From: Pomphorhynchus laevis
Lineage: Eukaryota; Acanthocephala; Palaeacanthocephala; Echinorhynchida; Pomphorhynchidae
DNA length: 64,000 nucleotides
Reading direction: 5' to 3'
Assembly (NCBI GenBank): GCA_012934845.2
Contig: WNNJ02001456.1
Location: 50,734 to 114,733, forward strand
The notes under the pieces are model-generated. The model saw nothing but the letters and a program-made list of their open reading frames with translations, was not told the DNA's origin and made no database searches. Within the stretch, counting starts at the first letter, position 1. The number at the start of each line of letters is the position of its first letter. Below are positions 55,035 through 64,000 of the stretch, piece by piece. The position numbers and the translations under genes are program-made.

Positions 55035-55930
55035 TACGAAGTTTGATCGAAGTTTCCTTGTCTTGGACAAGAAAACTTCGTATTTTATCGAACAGTTCGA
55101 AAAGATGATGTTCGGGATCTCAGGTTAAATTCGATCAACGGCTTTCATCAGGCAGCGATTAAGCGTAGCGGTTCAGTAAGGCAATGCCGCTGGTGTCATC
55201 GAGTGCCTAAGCGATCAATCGTTTATTGAATTTTTTTGAAGGAAAACTAAAGTTTTAATGACATTGCAATTCTATTAATGTACATTGATTTAAATAAATG
55301 TAAAATCTGGTTATTTAACTATGATAAAAAATGCGTATAATTTTTCATAATAATTGCCAATAATGGAATGTGCCATGGTTCAAAAATATCGACAGTATTT
55401 ACAGAAACGGTAGTTTTTTTACAGAAACTTATCACAATAAGGACTGTTAAGAACATTTCAACATGCCATATTTTTATAATTGTTTTATTTTTATAATTAT
55501 CATATTTTTATTGACTTCGTTAAAATAAGGAGTAGAATTCAGTGTACAATGTGTTTAAAGTACCTTTTTAACGAGCTAAGTTAATATAATCTTAAATATT
55601 TATATATATTTAATAAATAAATATATATATATATATTATTTATTAATTAATAAATATTATTTATATTTATTTATTGCCGCTCCAACGCTCCAACGTTACC
55701 GCGTTGGATGGCAACGCTCCAACGCGGTAACGCTAGTTGCGTTCTGGGCACGGTTGAAGGACGAGCGATAGACAATACTATGACACAATTTATTATTTGT
55801 AATTTTTGAAGAATTTACGTTTATTAATTATATCTAATAATTATTTATTTTAATTTATATTTAGTATTAAATACTTTTTAAAAACGTTTGGATTCATGAA
55901 TAAAAATACAAGATACCAATTTTTGTATTT
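55035..55930. other. Non-coding stretch with two strong hairpins
   Basis: No supported gene. Contains a hairpin at 55048-55080 (cgaagtttccttgtc with gacaagaaaacttcg, one mismatch, 3-nt loop), an AT-repeat block at about 55595-55670, and a GC-rich perfect inverted repeat at 55694-55732. 55100-55240 is less AT-rich and unassigned. Confidence 0.6.
55694..55732. repeat. Perfect 15-bp GC-rich inverted repeat
   Basis: cgttaccgcgttgga (55694-55708), 9-nt loop, tccaacgcggtaacg (55718-55732). The word gctccaacg also repeats around it. It stands in otherwise very AT-rich DNA. Confidence 0.92.
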
Positions 55931-56244
55931 ATAATATGTGAAATTTTAGATTGCGTGCTGTTGCAAATCCTAAATATCTAAAAATTAAAAAATTGAAATA
56001 TTTTGGTTACTGTTGGCATTCCGTTAAGCGTAATCCGTCAGATGGGCTGCAAAGCGGAATATATCGTGGTGGAACACTTTGTAAACGACAATATATCCTT
56101 AAAATCAGGCATTCATCAAACATTTTCTTGTTATCAAGACGTATTATAGCTGGCGTCTAAGATATTTGTCATATTTTCATATTTCAGTTAAGTTGCAGTA
56201 AAAAATTCTTCACAGACAATTCTCTAATATCTTTACATTATAAA

Positions 56245-56547
56245 ATGCGTGCATGTTGTCTGAGAGCCTGTCCCGTCGCCGCCATGTCATATTGTTTCTA
56301 TATATCTATCTTATTAACAATTTATACCATCATCGTATTCCCATTTAAGTCTTGGTGCAAGTTTTGTGCTGAAATATTTGAAATTATATATATATTACAT
56401 ATATGGAATATAAAAATACAATTTGTCAAACACAATCTAGTTGGAAAAAATATTGAAATAGTCTTTCTGCGTGTAAAACTCGTTCTGTCTGTACTAATTC
56501 TGTCTGCCTATTTGCATTCGTTTAAGGCCCGCCGATCACAATTATAA
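56245..56547 (+). CDS. Doubtful hydrophobic ORF
   Basis: A 100-residue frame with two hydrophobic stretches (FYISILLTIYTIIVF at about 19-33 and VKLVLSVLILSAYL near the C-terminus). Composition (Ile, Phe, Tyr rich) is what AT-rich non-coding DNA gives, so it may be chance. Its TAA overlaps the ATG of the next frame (TAATG at 56545-56549). Unrecognised. Confidence 0.2.
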   Translation: MRACCLRACPVAAMSYCFYISILLTIYTIIVFPFKSWCKFCAEIFEIIYILHIWNIKIQFVKHNLVGKNIEIVFLRVKLVLSVLILSAYLHSFKARRSQL

Positions 56548-56795
56548 TGTCTGCCGAGGCAATATTTGGAAATATATTTGCTGCAAATCCTATTGTTGTC
56601 AAAAGAGTCATGTCACTGCGATGCCAACCGCAGCAGCATTCAGGTAAAGACGATCAAGATGGATTTAGCAGCTGGTGGAGTAATCGAACAGCAAAATCTA
56701 TAATAAAAGTTCTCGCAAAATTAAAACTACTTGAAGATTTTGACGTGGCCGTAAATTTGAAATCCACAAGCAAATGCATTGCTTTGTCAAGGTGA
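56547..56795 (+). CDS. Unrecognised small ORF, possible host exon
   Basis: 82 residues beginning MSAEAIFGNIFAANPIVVKR, with a Gln/Asp/Gly/Ser-rich middle (QPQQHSGKDDQDGFSSWW) and a basic end (TAKSIIKVLAKLKLLEDFDV). The amino-acid mix is more protein-like than that of neighbouring frames. A possible 5' splice site, CAAGGTGACT, lies at about 56788-56797, so it could be a first coding exon. I do not recognise the family. Nearby frames at 55951-56160 and 56988-57221 (MENGRRRYEDRGNLVDLTLF...) are equally unassigned. Confidence 0.3.
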   Translation: MSAEAIFGNIFAANPIVVKRVMSLRCQPQQHSGKDDQDGFSSWWSNRTAKSIIKVLAKLKLLEDFDVAVNLKSTSKCIALSR

Positions 56796-57489
56796 CTATG
56801 CAATAAAACGTTTCAAATTTTCAAGTTCACGTGTAAACGTTCAAATTCACGCGGTATATAATAAAGAAATATAAATTTTAATATTTATAAAATGTAATTT
56901 AATTTGAAATATCTAATAATTGAAACGTAGTAATATATACTCAAAGTATTAAAATATTCAAACTTTCATGCTTTATCGAATTTCAGAATGCATATTTCGC
57001 CGTTATTTATTCCACCATATCCTCTATTTATGTATATGGAGAATGGGCGAAGGAGATATGAAGATAGAGGTAATTTAGTGGACCTGACGTTATTTCTTTC
57101 TTTATTCCACGCATCTTTATTGCCATATATTTTACACTATTCCATACTTAAACACTATTACTCTGGCCGTCTTAAACTATTAACCGAAAAAGGATGGAGG
57201 AGTGCGGAAAGAAAATTTTAAAGGCAAAAAATGTAAAAGTAAAGAAAATATGAAATGAAAGAAGAGAAATTTATACTGCTATAACTTCCACAGCAGAGTT
57301 TTTGAGGACAATAAGAATACACCTTATGCGGGTCAGTGTATCAATTACAAAGCAAAAGTATACTTACGATTTTAGTACGCTTTATACAAATTTCGATTAA
57401 GCAGATATTAAGAAAGCCTTTGAAGAAAAATCAATAAAAGTGATTATATATTATATAGAAATATAATATATAATTCCCAAAAACGTAGA
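56796..57489. other. Unassigned AT-rich stretch
   Basis: Contains one 77-residue frame at 56988-57221 with a Phe/Leu/Ser-rich centre and basic end (GWRSAERKF). No support beyond being open. Otherwise nothing recognised. Confidence 0.4.
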
Positions 57490-59181
57490 AAATACCGTAG
57501 AAAATTCCCAAAAACGATTAAATCACGAAGTTAATAGATTACGCGACATTTTTTCTCATCTTTTGCAAAAAGGTGACGAGGAGATTGCGAGTTGTTTGAA
57601 CGTACGCAAGGTGTTTAGATTAAGAAAGAAATTAACTGCTAGGCCTCGACTATTAAAGGTCGTTATGAACTCTATTGATCATGCCAATATATTATTAAAG
57701 TGTGGATATCGATTGAAGGGAACTAATACACGTATTCTTCGCAATCTCGCATTAGAGGACAGTATAAAGTTTAGTAAAGCAAATGAAGAATTAAGCAGTC
57801 GTTTAACTAGTAGTGAATTTAACCTTTGAGTTCGAATTTTCGCGTTGTGAAATGGCGACGGACAGTTCGATGGGTAACGATAAAGCATCTATGAGCAAAA
57901 CTAACAACGAATTTTTACAATGTGGTAAGATTGTGGATCTCCCGATAGTGTGTTCTTAAAAGAGTAGCAGTCGAGAAATTTGTCCTCCGTTAGGATGTCT
58001 GGTTTCATTCGAAGGTATTTTCGAGGCGAAACAACAAACATATAGTGTTAGTAATGTTTCACGGCATTTGCCAATCGGCTATTCGAATTTGCGTAGTTTG
58101 CTAGCTCAGGTCGTAGAACTTAAGCAACATATTCTGTTTAATTCGTACGATTTTTCCTGTATAACGCAATCCTGGTTACATATTCATGTTACAGATACCC
58201 TTATTAACATTCCAGGTTATCGACTGATGCGAGCTGATCGAATATCGGGCAAGCGTGCAGGTGGAGTTGCAGCGTACGTTGGCAACAATTTCATTATATC
58301 AAATGTATCATATCAATGTGACGAATATAAATCGTTTGAGAGTTTGCGCTTTTATGCTAACTGTGAGTCCGCCAATATTAATATTTGCGTTCTCTATCTG
58401 TCCCCATTAGTTCTAATAAATTTTTGTTTTAAAGCCACTGTTGAGCTCCTTGTGTAGTAGCAAACATTTTATACTCGTTGGCGATTTCAATCTAGCAAAA
58501 TCAAACTGGTCAGAATCTCTCTTTACTGAAGGTAGTATTGATGAAAAGGATTTATCCGAATTCTTAGTTGCTGAGCTGCTTCTAATCCAGCATATATGCA
58601 AACCTACATGTAGTTTATCAAGGCCGGGATTCATTCTCGATTTATCATTCACCAAACGTATCACTGACATAGAAAGAGTTAGTTATCTGTAACCTATCGG
58701 TAGCAGTGATCATTGTGTACTCGCTTTACTCCTAGCATTCGTTTCTGTAGTAATTGTGAGAAAGTATTTAAGCTTCAATGGTCGAAGGTCAGAACTAAAG
58801 AAATTTTCAATTTAAGTCAGCTTCACCCTACTTCGCGTGATAGGTGAAGATAAGGAACTACTTAATCAGATTTTGAATTATCTTGATCTCTTGGCAATGT
58901 AGGCGGTTGTTAAATCTTTGAAGGATATTCCACAAATGTTATAAAGTTTAGAACTACAAATTGTCGTGGACATCGCCTAACCCTCTATAAATTTCCCCCT
59001 GAAAAATGATTACCCGATGATTACCCTATGATTTTCCATCGGGTAATAGACATTTGGAAGTCACTACCTGAGGAAATTGCTTGTGCCTCCAGCTATTCAC
59101 ATTTTTAACTTCAAGTGAGAAGGTGGATTCATGACAGCTCGAACCATCAATTAATGTTGAACTACCCATTCGGCTGATTAC
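57490..59181 (+). mobile_element. LINE C3 (CR1-like), internally deleted
   Basis: ORF1 end at 57540-57829: LRDIFSHLLQKGDEEIASCL, FRLRKKLTARPRLLKVVMNS, YRLKGTNTRILRNLALED. ORF2 endonuclease at 58068-58692: NLRSLLAQVVELKQHILF, FSCITQSWLHIHVTD, IPGYRLMRADRISGKRAGGV, ILVGDFNLAKSNWSES (about 58470) and LLLIQHICKPTCSLS. Most of the RT is missing. Traces of the RT C-terminus (VIDIWKSLPEEIACASS) appear at about 59044-59094. Frames are broken several times. The Ty3/Gypsy element is inserted immediately downstream at 59187. Confidence 0.8.
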
Positions 59182-59186
59182 ATTAT

Positions 59187-59285
59187 TGTAATAAATAAGC
59201 AACGTTAGAACGGCTTTATTCAATAATATCTATAAATAAATAAAGTTATACAAAAGGTAAAATCTGATCATTTCATATCATAACA
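59187..59285 (-). repeat. LTR (downstream end of the minus-strand element)
   Basis: 99 bp, begins TG and ends CA, matches 62799-62897 at about 95 of 99 positions. It contains an AATAAA-like word that could serve polyadenylation. Confidence 0.92.
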
Positions 59286-62200
59286 TTCGCACCGGCAGCA
59301 AAAGTAATCATTAAGATAGGCCGGTCTTCTTCTGGTCCTCTCTTCTTGTTTTGGAATTGTGGCATGCTCAATGAAGTTTTCGTTGTCGTCTTCTTGTGTC
59401 ATAGTATGACTATTATCTTTTGATTCTTGGGAAAATTCATATTTCTCTTTTGATAATGAATATTTATAACATATTGGCGAAAAGTTGGTGATTTCATGGG
59501 CCAAATTTTCTAATTCTACTTGGCTGCAGTTTCTGTCTTCATCAATTGATGGATTAGACGGGTATTTAGCCAATTTTCTAACTGATACGTCATGCTCATT
59601 ACCTTGAGGTATATTTCGCACGGTAGCGTAATTACCATTTGATTGTAGTACTTCAACAGGTCTGAAAGTATAATCAGTTTTAGGTGCCCTATCGTCTTTC
59701 AGTAAATACACTTGATCGTTATGAAGCCACGGCGATAAAACAAACGAGTTCCTTGAGTTTCGCGGATAATTGAACATACGTTCGTGTGACGTTTCCCGAG
59801 TGCTAGTACTATGCCCTGAGATGATAGAAAATCACGGAACTCACGAGATTGCAAACATGATCCTTGATCCGTGTGTATTCTACCAGGACTACCAAAAATA
59901 CTTATGATTTGTCGTACTGCAGTAATTACTGACAGGAATGAACAGTCTTTACAAGGAATCGCAAACGGAAAACAGGAGAATTCATCGACAACGCAAAGTA
60001 GATAACGGTTTCGAGTAACGGATTCAAGCGGACCTTTGAAATCTACACATAATCTCTCGAATGTCTGAGTGGCGTTGGTAACGTGGCTAACGGTAGGTTT
60101 ACAAAAGCGAGGTTTCAGTTCGGCACAGATATGGCAACTATTAATAACTTTCGTAACGTCTGATTTATCATATGGCAAGCGATGCTGTGTAACGAAATGC
60201 AACATTCTAGTAATGCCAGGATGACAAAGAGTATTGTGAATGTGTTTTAATTGGTTCAATGATCCAGTATGGGCACACATGTGCGTAACTCTTGACATAG
60301 CGTCGGCTGCCTTATTTTCACTTCCCATACGATACTGAATTTCGTATTGATAAGGAGCTTATTCAAGTCACCATCGAGCCACTTTATCATTTTTGATCTT
60401 GCTCGAATGAGCTCTACCAAACATGAAATAAACAGAGAGTTGATCTGTATTGATAGTGACCGGTTTACCAAGTAAATAATGCTTCCAATATTGAATGCTA
60501 TTTACAATGGCCTGGGCCTCTCTTTCAATGCTGGACTGATGTAACGCAGTTTTTGGTAGGGTTTGTGAAGAAAACTCAATCGGCTTTGATGTTGTCTCAG
60601 AACGGCACCTATCGACGAATATGATGCATCAGTCTCTACGGTTAAAGGAAGATCGTGAGTATACGCTGTTAGAGTTGCCTCAGAAATTTCATTCTTCAAG
60701 TCATCAATAGCTTTGTTAACATCACTTGAAGGCGGATATGTATCACAATCGAGCAAATGTCTAATTTTTCGCGAAAACGAAGGTATCCATTTAGAATAAT
60801 ATGCAAGGAGACCCGTTAGACCCTGCATAGATTTTCTATCTGTAGGAATCGGAAAATTGATAAGTGGCTTGACACGATTGGGATCCGGTTTAATAGTACC
60901 TTTCGATAGTTGATATCCCAAGAAATTCAACATGTTTTGGCGATATTTTCTTTTCTCCTTGGCTAACGTAAGATTCACTCTCTTTGCAACTTCACAAAAT
61001 TTTTGATACCGTTCATCGTGTTCCTCAAAACTTCACCCGCAAATAATTATGTCGTCTAAGTAGGCATAGATACCGGCTAAGTTGTTATCCTTGATTAATT
61101 GGTTAATTATAAGCTGAAAAACGCATACAGCGTTGGTTAGTCCAAAAGAGATTCTGCGCTACTGATATAAATTCCCATCTGCTTCGAAAGCAGTGTATGG
61201 CCCATCTTGACTCAACAAAGGTATTTAGTAATACGCTTGGGATAGGTCAACGATTGTATATACCGAGTATGAAGCAATATCGGAGATCATGGAGTCGCTT
61301 CTTGGGATAGAATATGCATCCAGTAACGTGTGACGATTGATAGTACATGAGTAATCTACGACCATTCTTGGCTTTCGTCCGTTGTTGGCCACCACTAGAA
61401 CTTGAGCTCTCCATGGTGATCTACTCTTTTCAATAATTCCTTGTTTGAGGAGTCTATCGATTTCTTGCCTGATGAATCGAGAATTTTCCGGTGTGTGTCG
61501 ACGTGATTTAGTACATATCGGACGAATTGTTTTGTCGATACCTGGGAATAACGTCAACGGCTTAATATACATGACTGGAGCAGTTTGTAAAGATGCTAAG
61601 GATAAACCAGGGTTCGGACCAGCGAAATTGAAAGTAATATATCGGTAAAGGAGAAAAAATTATGTCCTAATATTACGGATGCGCATAAATTAGGCAACAC
61701 GAGAAAGAGTGTATTCCTGTAAGTACGATCCATAAATTTGAAAGTAGTGTAGCAATTACGACGAACGAACACGGATTGTGATGATGACGCCATGTGGACT
61801 TGACGTTTGCACAAGTAAGTTTTTATTTGAAGGTCAGATACCACCGCATCATCAATAAAATTGTCTGAACTCCCCGTATCCAGAAGTGATTGAAACGATT
61901 TGTTATCTATCAAAACTTTCTGATACGTTTGACTTTGGTTGAATAGAGATGCGCAATATAGAGCAGCGGATGTTGACGGAGTATTCTTAAAACTACGAGA
62001 GCGACAAACGTTTGCAAAATGACCGCTTTTACCACATGAATGGCAAGTTGAATTCCGAGCTGGACAATTTAATCGAAGATGGTACGATCCACCACAAAAT
62101 ATACAACGTTTTTGACTTTGAGAGAAGCGTGCTAGTTTATTTGTTTTCAGTGCAGCGAGAGTATCAAATTGTTCATTATCTTCACATGATTTATCAACCA

Positions 62201-62798
62201 GACTGACCTGAGTAAATGCGATACTTGATGTTTCTGCGGATGATATTATCGCGGCATGTTGTTGAGCTGCTTCGAGTGATTTGGCAATCGTCACTAGTTC
62301 GTCAAGATCAGTTACTCGAGATTCAAGGAGACGTTGTCTAATGTAACTATTGTGAAGTCCTTGAATAAAAGAATCTGTAATATGTGCATTACGATTTGAA
62401 GAAGAATACACAGGTTGAAGATCGCATAGATTAGCGAAATCACCAAGCATTGGGGGATAAGATTTAAAGTCATTGTCGGTTCTTGTCGGCAAACATAAAG
62501 TTGGTAAGGTGCGAATAGAATATTTACATGCTTTATGAATGCTCTATTCAAGATATTTACAGCCTCTTCATATGAAGTGTACGCTTTGATTAATCCAAAT
62601 AATTTCGTCGAAATGAGATTGACAAGTAATGGTAGCTTAGATTCGTCATTGAGTCCTGCTTGTAGAGCATAAAAATTGTCAAGGCGTCGCTTCCAGTGTA
62701 TCCACTCCTCTTGAGAATTAGGACTGTCGATAGTTATATTTAATACTGAAGGCATCAATAGTTTCTCCATCTCGATGAACCAATATTATTGAATAAAT

Positions 62799-62897
62799 TG
62801 TAATAAATAAGCAACGTTAGAACAGCTTTATTCAATAATATCTATAAATAAATATAGTTATACAAAAGGTGCAATCTGATCATTTCATATCATAACA
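62799..62897 (-). repeat. LTR (upstream end of the minus-strand element)
   Basis: Partner of 59187-59285; followed directly by the second attat of the target duplication. Confidence 0.92.
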
Positions 62898-62902
62898 ATT
62901 AT

Positions 62903-63490
62903 ACACTTCATTTTCTTATTTTTATTTTTTAAATTAACACTTAATAGACTGAACAGCCATTTGAGGCTTTGTCTTATACACAATAATATTATTATATATA
63001 TTATTATTATTCCAATACATACCAAAGCCAAAAGGCTATTCAGGCAGAGTCAAAAAAAAATAATAAAAAAAATAAAAGAAAAGCAATGGTCAGTCAACGT
63101 AGCTAATTAGGGTATTCCAGTATAATATATTCCAATATAATATATTCAAATATAATATATTTATATTATATATTATTTGTATATTATACACAATTAAAAA
63201 AGCTAAGCAAAAAGCGATACGTATTTTATAATTCAATGTTTTTTGCGGTGTAAATCAAAACAAATATTGGAAAGTACTACAACGTAGGGTCCGGCGATAG
63301 TGTAATTGAACAACAGTTTATATGTATGTGCTGCAACTGATGATGATTCTCAAAGCGGAAACAATATGGTGTCTTGTAGAAATTACATATAGAAACATGT
63401 AATTCTCTGTTATAGTTGAAAAGACAGCCATGGTTGAATCAAATCTCTGATATCAAAGGTAATAACAGTACGTAAAAGCGGTGCATGCAC
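62903..63490. other. AT-rich spacer
   Basis: No gene seen. TATTATTATA-type low-complexity runs at about 62985-63015 and 63120-63185. Confidence 0.55.
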
Positions 63491-63492
63491 GT

Positions 63493-63530
63493 TAGACGTC
63501 GGTTTTGAAAATAGACGTCGGTTTTGAAAA
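63493..63530. repeat. 19-bp direct duplication next to the Merlin gene
   Basis: tagacgtcggttttgaaaa occurs twice in tandem (63493-63511 and 63512-63530), just past the 3' side of the transposase frame. It may lie in or near the terminal repeat of the transposon; the other end is outside the window. Confidence 0.85.
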
Positions 63531-63556
63531 TTCTAAAAAAAGACAAAAAGAATTTA

Positions 63557-64000
63557 TTATAAAAGGGTCAAAAATGTATTAAAACGTTTTGATTTTTCAA
63601 TTTTATGTTCCCAAATGAATTGAATTAGATATTCGGAGTGTTGTTCCTTCGAAATTCCTGGTTTCTCTCGTAGAAATTTTTTCGATAAAGACCACAAACC
63701 TTCGATTGTTTGTGTGTATAGTCCTATCTTCAGGGTTAATAAAGTTAATAGAATGATTAACAGACCTATGATCATATGAAGAATTATTCTCTAAGGCTTT
63801 TGAATATGCTTTCCATTGGTCTGTTATAATAATAGTATTTGGTAAAATATTATCATTTATAACTTGCCTCATTGTTTCTGCATTTCTATTTCTTACAGGC
63901 ACTATAAAGGTCTTTTTCGAACCACGTTCAACTGCTCCTACAAACCATTGACCGTCATTTAGTCGTCCTCTGTTATATTTTCTTTTGAAAAATAAACTTT
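63557..64000 (-). mobile_element. Merlin (IS1595/ISXO2-type) DNA transposon, transposase C-terminal part
   Basis: Open on the minus strand from the window edge: KRKYNRGRLNDGQWFVGAV, then ERGSKKTFIVPVRNRNAETM, then IIITDQWKAYSKAL (second catalytic Asp, about 63822) and HRSVNHSINFINPEDRTIHT. In the next frame QTIEGLWSLSKKFLRE follows (third catalytic position, Glu of IEGLW, about 63705). A single frameshift at about 63715 therefore separates HT from QTIEGLW, and the copy is inactive. The frame ends at 63557. The R-G-R ... D-G-Q-W start, TDxWxxY and HTxxIEGxWxxxK blocks are typical of the IS1595-like DDE domain of Merlin elements. The N-terminus and first Asp lie beyond the window. Confidence 0.85.

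Larger units (their letters stand above)
59187..62897 (-). mobile_element. Ty3/Gypsy (CsRn1-like) element with both LTRs, fossil
   Basis: A 3.7-kb LTR retrotransposon bounded by 99-bp LTRs and a 5-bp target duplication (attat at 59182-59186 and 62898-62902). Parts on the minus strand, in order: gag region with two CCHC-type knuckles (about 62.8-62.0 kb; CHSCGKSGHFANVC visible), protease (LLDTGSSDNFID, about 61.9 kb), RT (SPWRAQVLVV, MVVDYSCTINRHTLLDAYS, about 61.5-61.2 kb), RNase H (VETDASYSSIGAVL, about 60.6 kb) and integrase (zinc region and core, about 60.3-59.7 kb). The LTRs differ at about 4 of 99 positions, so insertion is fairly young on this genome's scale. The coding region is broken in roughly six to ten places, and the length is short for the group. 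Confidence 0.92.

Noticed and set aside
55140-55240. tRNA-like or SINE-like segment (ggttcagtaaggc)
   Set aside because: Only a weak resemblance to a box B; no box A at proper spacing and no cloverleaf.

Overview
This window is a piece of an AT-rich animal genome, most likely an arthropod and probably an insect. It is almost wholly built of retroelement remains. Recognisable material includes CR1/L2-like LINEs, I/Jockey-type LINEs with zinc-knuckle ORF1s, an RTE/Rex3-like LINE, Penelope-like elements (one with a GIY-YIG-type domain), CsRn1-like Ty3/Gypsy fragments and the end of a Merlin transposase gene. The host genes visible (a SMIM12-like gene and a terminal ankyrin-repeat exon with an apparent splice acceptor) are metazoan. 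The species cannot be fixed from sequence alone.

Layout. 1-10.7 kb: a LINE ORF1 fragment carrying a 20-bp minisatellite, a Ty3/Gypsy fragment, then a nest in which LINE A1 (about 2.3-6.7 kb) interrupts an opposite-strand LINE C1 (about 2.04-9.8 kb) and itself holds a Penelope-like insertion. 10.7-16.6 kb: LINE A2, a Gypsy scrap, a Penelope-like RT and a LINE ORF1. 17.2-17.6 kb: the ankyrin exon. 18.3-22.2 kb: a LINE A tail, a Gypsy fragment, a CR1-like RT and a second, inverted Penelope-like RT. 22.3-24.1 kb: a Penelope-like element with nuclease domain. 24.66-24.95 kb: the SMIM12-like gene. 26.2-29.8 kb: LINE A3. 30-31 kb: the RTE-like LINE. 31.3-34.7 kb: a worn I-type LINE. 35.8-38.8 kb: LINE ORF1 plus LINE B. 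38.8-44.9 kb: two I-type LINE copies in tandem, the first almost intact. 44.9-49.7 kb: two copies of an RT family with a cysteine-rich N-terminus and a nuclease-like C-terminus, among CR1 scraps. 49.7-55 kb: LINE D, a 13-bp minisatellite and the rearranged LINE A4. 55-57.5 kb: low-coding DNA with a few doubtful ORFs. 57.5-62.9 kb: LINE C3 with a Ty3/Gypsy element that has 99-bp LTRs and a 5-bp target duplication. 63.5-64 kb: Merlin transposase running off the window.

The parts do not form a pathway; they are a stratified record of insertions. The most interesting signals are (i) a recurrent structured motif resembling a hammerhead ribozyme core, with compensatory base changes between copies, tied to Penelope-like sequence; (ii) the cysteine-rich RT family, for which a truncated copy with a 16-bp target-site duplication argues for target-primed insertion; and (iii) conserved 3'-end hairpins and a fixed 37-nt ORF1/ORF2 overlap in LINE family A. 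All calls are from reading the sequence; no database search was run.
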